Assembly (NCBI GenBank): GCA_025449475.1
Contig: JANWJM010000132.1
Span: 1 to 11,307 of the forward strand
Length of the DNA: 11,307 bases
DNA from: Thermoactinomycetaceae bacterium
Lineage (GTDB): Bacteria > Bacillota > Bacilli > Thermoactinomycetales > Thermoactinomycetaceae
Direction of reading: 5' to 3'
Position numbers and translations under genes: made by a program. Positions 6,709-11,307 of the stretch are shown in pieces. Every line of letters begins with the position of its first letter. Position 1 is the stretch's first letter. The notes below the pieces were generated by a model. It saw only the letters and a program-made list of their open reading frames with translations. It had not been told where the DNA came from and did no database searches.

Positions 6709-6856
6709 GACAGCATCAAAGGATGCTTGTCTACCGCGGAGAAGACTTACGTTTCCCCATAAGCTCTTCCTCCGGTTTCTCCTCTCCCATTTGTATCTTT
6801 CTTGTACATAGAAAGATACCTTATGAGCTCGCGAACAAACGCGAGCTAATTTTTTT
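6709..6856 (+). ncRNA. csfG: candidate CsfG-like sporulation small RNA
   Basis: I see no convincing protein here, but a complete RNA-gene architecture of about 148 nt. Hairpin 1 pairs 6709-6717 with 6722-6731 (one bulged T, loop AAAG). Hairpin 2 pairs 6737-6749 with 6760-6774 through 13 base pairs and two single-base bulges, displaying the loop CGTTTCCCCA. A pyrimidine-rich linker with CTCCTCTCCC (about 6779-6788) follows. Hairpin 3 is a perfect nine-pair stem (6793-6801 with 6811-6819), followed by the terminator hairpin. In B. subtilis, as I recall, the sigma-F/sigma-G-dependent RNA CsfG, described as conserved among endospore formers with C-rich loops, lies between ylbG and ylbH; here the element lies directly upstream of rsmD (ylbH) and divergent from it. 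Location, promoter type and C-rich loops support this. Identity rests on memory and not on an alignment. Confidence 0.68.
6826..6856 (+). terminator. strong intrinsic terminator of the small RNA
   Basis: AGCTCGCG (6826-6833) pairs perfectly with CGCGAGCT (6840-6847) around AACAAA, followed by AA and seven T. The T-tract is only on the plus strand, so it serves plus-strand transcription. The only transcription unit it could end is the putative RNA, since no plus-strand protein gene precedes it within 1.2 kb. Confidence 0.9.
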
Positions 6857-6868
6857 ATTTCACAATCA

Positions 6869-7171
6869 TTAAATATATCGCTCCATCATTTTGGCTTCCC
6901 ACGGTGTAATGACACCTTCCCGAATCAAAATCTGTATAAAGTGACGTGTAAAAGTGGACCATGCTGGAGATCGCTTTAAACGCTCGATTTCGGAATCTGT
7001 AAAAAAACGGGCAGGCAGTTGAGACGCAAAATTCCATAACCCCATGAGTCCCTGTTGCTGACGAATTCGCTTGGCTTCCCGAACTAATGCGTCGATTTTT
7101 CGTGCTGATATCGCTTTCCGGGACAATGTCTGATTGATATAATCCGCAAGGGATTGATAAAAATCTTCCAT
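6869..7171 (-). CDS. unrecognised small protein, 100 residues
   Basis: I do not recognise this family. The ATG at 7171 has an excellent AAAGGAG six bases upstream, which argues for a real gene. The protein is rich in charged residues and predicted mostly helical. It has a basic stretch, ARKIDALVREAKRIRQQQG (23-41), then a GLWNFASQLP segment (41-53) and a C-terminal half ending in VITPWEAKMMERYI. There is no signal peptide or transmembrane helix. It occupies the place of ylbG next to the RNA gene and rsmD, but I see no resemblance to YlbG or YlbE. It is convergent with the putative small RNA, whose terminator ends 12 bp from this stop. It is divergent from the DUF1232 gene. Its own terminator is not evident. 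A role in sporulation is possible from context only. Confidence 0.75.
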   Translation of the reverse strand: MEDFYQSLADYINQTLSRKAISARKIDALVREAKRIRQQQGLMGLWNFASQLPARFFTDSEIERLKRSPAWSTFTRHFIQILIREGVITPWEAKMMERYI

Positions 7172-7317
7172 AACAAACTCCTTTCTATATACTCCTTTTA
7201 TGTTATGCTTACTGTGAGGATGATGATTATAATACCAAAAGTATTGGATGCTGATACAGAGGGAAGTCTATTTATTTAGAAAATTAGGATTTATCAAAGA
7301 AAGAGAGATGAATATGG

Positions 7318-7701
7318 TTGGCCAATCCACTCACGTTTTGGTACAAAAAGTTCAAAAGAGAAATCTATACTTACTACTATCTTCTCGTTGATCCAGCTAC
7401 GCCTGCATATTTTAAATTTCTTCCGCTTCTCGTTTTCATCGCTTATTTCTTATTTCCGTTTGATCTGCTTCCCGATTTTATCCCATTTATCGGATATGTT
7501 GATGATGTTGTTTTTCTATGGGTAGGCATTATTGTTGCCATGCGTTTCATTCCTACGGACTCACTAGAACGTTGTCGAAGAAAGGCAGAAGAAAAGATCT
7601 CATCATCCTATCTATTGGAATGGATCTTTATCATCTGGATCCTATTGAGCATCGCGATTGGAATCGGCATAATCATACTGATTCAATCGTTCTTTTTCTA
7701 A
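7318..7701 (+). CDS. YkvA-like DUF1232 membrane protein
   Basis: The 127-residue product contains the DUF1232 signature. From about residue 41 it reads IAYFLFPFDLLPDFIPFIGY followed by VDD: proline and aspartate repeats (P47, D49, P52, D53, P56, G59, D62, D63) at the end of a hydrophobic segment. Predicted membrane segments are about 34-48, 58-76 and 100-123, the last continuing to an aromatic tail SFFF. The function of the family is unknown; B. subtilis YkvA is a small relative. The only in-frame start is TTG 7318, because a stop lies at 7309-7311, and the ribosome site (GAGAG) is modest. A start-site error or a weakly expressed gene is possible. The gene runs opposite to both neighbours, and its stop touches the T-tract of the recG terminator. 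A TATAAT at 7228-7233 lacks a convincing -35. Confidence 0.82.
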   Translation: MANPLTFWYKKFKREIYTYYYLLVDPATPAYFKFLPLLVFIAYFLFPFDLLPDFIPFIGYVDDVVFLWVGIIVAMRFIPTDSLERCRRKAEEKISSSYLLEWIFIIWILLSIAIGIGIIILIQSFFF

Positions 7702-7742
7702 ATAAAAACGCATTATGGAGGAATGGACACTTCCATAATGCG
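7701..7742 (-). terminator. intrinsic terminator of the fakA-fakB-recG unit
   Basis: CGCATTATGGA (7709-7719) and TCCATAATGCG (7732-7742) form a perfect 11-bp stem around a 12-base loop. On the minus strand TTTTTATT follows, the expected tail for recG, whose stop lies 3 bp upstream. On the plus strand the following ATCTTAATCC is a poor T-tract, so it may or may not also end the DUF1232 transcript. Confidence 0.87.
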
Positions 7743-7745
7743 ATC

Positions 7746-9791
7746 TTAATCCAACGAATGTACCATTGTCGATTCTTCCAATAATGCGATCAAGGGGTTG
7801 TACTTTTCAGTCAAGCGAGTAGCTTCGATCTGATTGACCCACTCCATCGCATCTAAGCGAGCGATTTCAAGAATTTTCACATCAGAGGACAAATCCGCGA
7901 TTTTAAAATCTGGTAAGCCACTTTGTTTGATGCCGAGAAAATCGCCGGGGCCGCGCAACTGTAAATCCCGGCGCGAGATTTCAAAACCATCATTGGATTC
8001 TACCATAATCCGCATCCGTTCGATTCCAATCTCAGATTTCGGATTTGCAATCAATACACATGTCGATTGATGAACCCCCCGCCCCACACGTCCGCGCAAT
8101 TGATGCAACTGAGCAAGACCAAATCGATCAGCATCATAGATCACCATCATTGTCGCATTGGGAACGTTTACCCCGACTTCAACCACAGTAGTCGAGACTA
8201 AAATTTGAATGGTATTTTGCGTGAATAGCTTCATAACCTCTTCTTTCTCTTCTGCACTCATCTTTCCGTGTAACAATCCCACGCGTAGCGGAGCACATGC
8301 CGTTGTTAATTGTTCATAGATTTCGACTGCATTTTGTAAATCGATTTTCTCCGATTCTTCAATTAACGGACAGATTACATACGCTTGAAAACCCTTTTCA
8401 CATTCTTTTCGAAGATAGTCGATAACTCTTGGCCAAAGGTCTTTTTTGGTCCAATAGGTATGAACCGATTGTCTTCCTTCGGGCAACTCATCGATGGTGG
8501 AGATATCCATTTCCCCGAAGACGGTGATAGCTAGCGTTCGAGGTATCGGCGTAGCAGTCATACACAGAACGTCAGGATGGAGTCCTTTTTCACGAAGAGC
8601 TGCTCGCTGTTTGACACCAAATCGATGTTGTTCATCGGTGATAATCAAACCCAATCTATGAAAAGTGACCGGCTCTTGGATAAGTGCATGTGTCCCCACC
8701 ACAATATCTGCTTCGCCAGATTCAATCTGGGAAAGAGCTTCTCGTCTCGCTTTGCTCTTCATACTCCCTGTAAGTACCACCAGCCGAATCCCATAAGCAG
8801 ATAAAAGGCTTTCCAGCGATTTTGCATGCTGATCCGCCAAAATTTCCGTTGGCACCATCAGCGCTCCTTGATATCCACTTAAAAAGTTGGCATATAAGGC
8901 AACAGCAGCAACAACCGTTTTTCCTGAGCCTACATCGCCCTGGAGTAAACGATTCATTTGGACCGGAGCTTTTAAGTCGTGCAAAATTTCCTGAATCACA
9001 CGTTGCTGAGCATCGGTTAGGGAGAATGGCAAATTGGAAATCAATGCTTCTATTTTTGAAGCTGCAAATGAATGGCGGATTCCTTCATGCGCATGTTGAT
9101 GCTTCTTTTTTAGCCACATCAATTTGCATTCATATATGAACAACTCTTCATAAACCATTCGTCGTCTCGCCTGATGATACTCCTTCTTTCCTTTGGGAAA
9201 ATGAAGATAATACATCGCCTGCGCACGTGGGAGGAGTCGATATCGCTTGACATAAGTTTCAGGCAAAATCTCTTGAATCTGCGCACCATATTTTACAAAG
9301 GCATTATGAATCAACTGACGCAGCCATTTCATCTTGAGTGTACGCGTGATGGAATAGATTGGTTCAAAGCGCCCAAGGTATTTTTGACGGTCCATCTCCG
9401 TAAGAAAGGTTCGATCAACAGTGACCTCCTTACGTTTTTCGTTCCATCTCCCTGATACTGCAATCGTTTCTCCCAACCGAATCTTCTTTTTTAAATAAAA
9501 TTGGTTAAACCAAATTACTTGAATAACCTGATCTTCCACTTGAACTTTAACGGCGAGTCGCGATTTTTTCTTGCCATACCACCGCAGACTGGGTTGACGC
9601 ACCACCACACCCTGTATGGTAACCCTTTCATCATTTTCCGCACGTGCCAAATCCGACAAACGAAAGTCATCATAGCGAAACGGAAAATAAGTAAGCAAAT
9701 CTTCGATACTAATAATCCCCAGTCGAGCCAGCTCTTCTCTTTTTTCTTCCGTTATTCCCAATGTTTCTACAGGAAGTTGATCCAGGTTCAT
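7746..9791 (-). CDS. recG: ATP-dependent DNA helicase RecG
   Basis: RecG reverses stalled replication forks and processes branched recombination intermediates. The product has 681 residues, equal to the normal length. The N-terminal OB-fold wedge domain covers about 55-150. Superfamily 2 helicase motifs follow: Walker A GDVGSGKT (285-292), LMVPTEILADQH (311-322), GTHAL (366-370), DEQHRFG (386-392), TATPIPRT (412-419), STTVVEVGVNVPNA (533-546) and QLRGRVGRG (564-572). The C-terminal translocation region includes ESNDGFEISRRDLQLRGPGDFLG. The ATG at 9791 overlaps the fakB stop as ATGA, with GAGGATG upstream, so translation is probably coupled. In B. subtilis recG directly precedes fapR; here rsmD, spoVV and other genes lie between, and a terminator follows recG. 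Confidence 0.98.
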   Translation of the reverse strand: MNLDQLPVETLGITEEKREELARLGIISIEDLLTYFPFRYDDFRLSDLARAENDERVTIQGVVVRQPSLRWYGKKKSRLAVKVQVEDQVIQVIWFNQFYLKKKIRLGETIAVSGRWNEKRKEVTVDRTFLTEMDRQKYLGRFEPIYSITRTLKMKWLRQLIHNAFVKYGAQIQEILPETYVKRYRLLPRAQAMYYLHFPKGKKEYHQARRRMVYEELFIYECKLMWLKKKHQHAHEGIRHSFAASKIEALISNLPFSLTDAQQRVIQEILHDLKAPVQMNRLLQGDVGSGKTVVAAVALYANFLSGYQGALMVPTEILADQHAKSLESLLSAYGIRLVVLTGSMKSKARREALSQIESGEADIVVGTHALIQEPVTFHRLGLIITDEQHRFGVKQRAALREKGLHPDVLCMTATPIPRTLAITVFGEMDISTIDELPEGRQSVHTYWTKKDLWPRVIDYLRKECEKGFQAYVICPLIEESEKIDLQNAVEIYEQLTTACAPLRVGLLHGKMSAEEKEEVMKLFTQNTIQILVSTTVVEVGVNVPNATMMVIYDADRFGLAQLHQLRGRVGRGVHQSTCVLIANPKSEIGIERMRIMVESNDGFEISRRDLQLRGPGDFLGIKQSGLPDFKIADLSSDVKILEIARLDAMEWVNQIEATRLTEKYNPLIALLEESTMVHSLD

Positions 9792-10660
9792 TCTTCATCC
9801 TCGGGAGTTACAAGAATCCCAATCGTCTGAGGTCCCGTATGCGAACCAATGACCGGACCAATATAGCTAAAGAGCCTCTCCTCTACCTGATATAATTCAT
9901 TGATCCGTGCAAACCATTCTTCCCTCTCATCTGATAAAGCGCCGTAAATGATCGCTACCGATACTTTCCTACCTTCAGGAATCCGTTCTGTTAATAATTC
10001 AAAAACACGACGAACCGCTTTCTTCTTTCCCCGCACCTTTGCAACCGCAATAACTTCTCCCTCATCATCCAAGGATATAATGGGCTTAATGTTCAAGAGT
10101 GAGCCGACCAGTGCTGCCGCTTTGCCAATTCGACCACCTTTTTCTAAATATTCAAGCGTGTCAAGGTAACCGAATAAAACTTGTTTTTCACGCGTCCTTT
10201 TGGCAATCTTGAGACACTCATCCAAAGATTTGCCATCTTTTGCTGCCCGGGCAGCTCGCACTAACATATTGCCAATTGCATAAGTGGCAGCCCGCGAATC
10301 AAGTACTTCGATCCGGATCTTCTCCTCCTCATTCTGAACCGTCTCTTTAGCAATAACCGCGGACTGGTAGGTCCCCGATAAAGCAGATGACAAATGAATC
10401 GATAGAATCTCGGTATATCCTTCTGCCACTGCCTGACGATACGCTTGCTCAAAATGTACAGGTGAGGGTTGAGAAGTAGTTGGAAAGATGTCTGTAGTCG
10501 TCAATTTTTGGTAAAATTCCTCAGCGGACAAACTTTCCCCATCGGTAAACGTTTTCTGTCCAAAATGCACTTTTAAGGGAACCACACCGATATTTAATGC
10601 TTGAACAAGCTCTTTAGGGATATCTGAGGTACTATCCGTCATTACTTTTATTTTTGACAA
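9788..10660 (-). CDS. fakB: DegV family fatty acid-binding protein (FakB-type)
   Basis: DegV/FakB proteins bind a free fatty acid and present it to the kinase FakA, which phosphorylates it to acyl-phosphate for PlsX/PlsY. The 290-residue product has the family landmarks: MTDSTSDIP (7-15), PTTSQPSP (60-67), SSALSGTYQSA (91-101), LDSRAA (120-125) and the signature LDTLEYLEKGGRIG (166-179) continuing into a LLNIKPI loop. The C-terminal ligand motif is IGSHTGPQTIGI (271-282); homologues usually read GPG here, so the Gln is unusual. I chose TTG 10660 because AAGGGGTGG lies five bases upstream and the SKIKVMTDS start fits the family. It lies 16 bp after fakA, which strongly supports the FakB role over an unassigned DegV. 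Which fatty acid it prefers is not visible. Confidence 0.9.
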   Translation of the reverse strand: MSKIKVMTDSTSDIPKELVQALNIGVVPLKVHFGQKTFTDGESLSAEEFYQKLTTTDIFPTTSQPSPVHFEQAYRQAVAEGYTEILSIHLSSALSGTYQSAVIAKETVQNEEEKIRIEVLDSRAATYAIGNMLVRAARAAKDGKSLDECLKIAKRTREKQVLFGYLDTLEYLEKGGRIGKAAALVGSLLNIKPIISLDDEGEVIAVAKVRGKKKAVRRVFELLTERIPEGRKVSVAIIYGALSDEREEWFARINELYQVEERLFSYIGPVIGSHTGPQTIGILVTPEDEE

Positions 10661-10676
10661 TAGCTCCACCCCTTTT

Positions 10677-11307
10677 TTATTCGACTCCAATCAGAAAATA
10701 ATAGAGCGGTTGCCCCCCATCATACAGTTCAAATTCATGATCTTGATATTTCTGCTCGAGTTTCGCAATCCATTGCTCCGTTTGCTCTTTTGATACTTCT
10801 TGACCAGCGATCAATGTGACCAATTCGGTTTCATGATCGATCATTTTCGCAAGCAATGTTTCAGCCACTTCGAACAATTGATCACCATTGCAAGAGATGT
10901 TTCCATCTATCATCCCCATATAATCGCCTTGTTTGATGACCAAACCATTTATCTCTGTATCTCGAACGGCATAGGTGATCTCACCTGAACGAATGCTGGC
11001 AATCTGTTCTTGCATCTTCGAACGATTTTCGGAAGGTTCCTTCTCCGCATCATATGCAACTAACGCAGCCATTCCTTGCGGAATCGTTTTTGTTTCCAAA
11101 ACCGTGACTGGAGTATCGACGATCTGTGCAGCCTGCTTCGCGGTCAAAATCACATTTTTATTATTGGGCAATACAAACACATGATCTGCATATAAGTCCT
11201 GAATCGCCTCTGCAATCTCCTCTGCACTGGGGTTCATCGTTTGTCCCCCTTGCAGTACCTGATCCGCTCCCAGGCTACGGAAGATCTGGGTAACTCCTTC
11301 TCCCGTC
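10677..11307 (-). CDS. fakA: fatty acid kinase FakA (DAK2/YloV family), C-terminal part; N-terminus beyond window
   Basis: FakA phosphorylates fatty acids bound to FakB using ATP. Only the last 209 residues are present; B. subtilis YloV has about 550, so the N-terminal DhaL-type kinase domain lies off the right edge. The reading frame continues upstream of the internal Met at 11237 to the window end. It passes through GADQVLQGGQTMNPSAEEI, with the GGQTMNPS signature of this family. LPNNKNVILTAKQAA and QGMAALVAYD follow, and it ends with GGQPLYYFLIGVE, close to the YloV terminus. The stop lies 16 bp before fakB. In B. subtilis and staphylococci the downstream neighbours are sdaAB-sdaAA-recG; here fakB takes their place. 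Confidence 0.94.
   Translation of the reverse strand, partial: TGEGVTQIFRSLGADQVLQGGQTMNPSAEEIAEAIQDLYADHVFVLPNNKNVILTAKQAAQIVDTPVTVLETKTIPQGMAALVAYDAEKEPSENRSKMQEQIASIRSGEITYAVRDTEINGLVIKQGDYMGMIDGNISCNGDQLFEVAETLLAKMIDHETELVTLIAGQEVSKEQTEQWIAKLEQKYQDHEFELYDGGQPLYYFLIGVE

Noticed and set aside
6690..6734. Two mutually exclusive minus-strand hairpins followed by T-rich sequence, resembling an attenuator in the rsmD leader
   Set aside because: The stem sequences coincide with the first hairpin and -10 region of the plus-strand RNA gene, the T-tract is interrupted, and no ligand or tRNA-binding motif is present. I prefer the small RNA reading.
6731..6741. ACCGCGG string resembling the T-box antiterminator motif
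   Set aside because: The rest of the T-box consensus and a specifier-loop architecture are absent, and no aminoacylation or amino acid gene lies downstream on the plus strand.
6729..6780. Minus-strand nine-codon reading frame with a GGAGG upstream of ATG (MGKRKSSPR)
   Set aside because: Its apparent ribosome site and start are the complement of hairpin 2 of the plus-strand RNA candidate, so the RNA structure explains the signal better than a tiny peptide.
7226..7245. Bidirectional TATAAT and an AATAC/GTATT inverted repeat between the divergent small genes as promoters or an operator
   Set aside because: No acceptable -35 hexamer on either strand and the repeat is only five bases per arm, so chance in AT-rich DNA is likely.
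1..11307. Mobile elements, CRISPR arrays, tRNA or rRNA genes, phage or defence islands
   Set aside because: None seen. Gene content and style are uniform and housekeeping in nature, with no transposase, direct-repeat array or tRNA-like cloverleaf noticed.

Overview
The window is a compact chromosomal segment from an endospore-forming member of the Bacillota (Bacilli-type). The evidence is FapR with its operator, a SpoVV/YlbJ sporulation membrane protein, Bacillus-like gene order and GGAGG-type ribosome binding sites. I cannot name the genus. A moderately low-GC, non-Bacillus spore former is plausible, because two gene neighbourhoods that are apart in B. subtilis (ylbH-coaD-ylbJ-ylbK-ylbN-rpmF and yloV-recG-fapR-plsX) are joined here.

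Layout from left to right. Positions 1-2461 hold the minus-strand lipid-synthesis unit fapR-plsX-fabH (fabH is cut by the left edge). Its sigma-A-type promoter carries a 17-bp FapR operator at the transcription start. A terminator (2563-2590) separates it from the minus-strand pair yceD-rpmF (2595-3296), which has its own near-consensus promoter. A patatin-like phospholipase gene (ylbK, minus) follows, and spoVV (ylbJ, plus) is divergent from it. spoVV converges on and overlaps coaD, which forms a coupled pair with rsmD (both minus).

Between rsmD and an unrecognised 100-residue minus-strand gene is a 276-bp gap with no credible protein gene. On the plus strand it holds a sporulation-type promoter-like sequence, three hairpins with pyrimidine-rich unpaired segments, and a strong intrinsic terminator. 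From its position beside rsmD (ylbH), its C-rich loops and its promoter type, I read it as a homologue of the sporulation small RNA CsfG.

A small YkvA-like (DUF1232) membrane protein gene lies on the plus strand. Next comes the minus-strand unit fakA-fakB-recG (fakA cut by the right edge), which ends at an intrinsic terminator just after recG.

How the genes fit together: FakA/FakB make acyl-phosphate from free fatty acid. PlsX makes acyl-phosphate from acyl-ACP. FabH starts chain elongation from malonyl-ACP, FapR senses malonyl-CoA, and CoaD supplies CoA. Much of the window is therefore acyl-group supply and its control, mixed with ribosome assembly genes (rsmD, yceD, rpmF), a recombination helicase (recG) and sporulation functions (spoVV and the putative CsfG).
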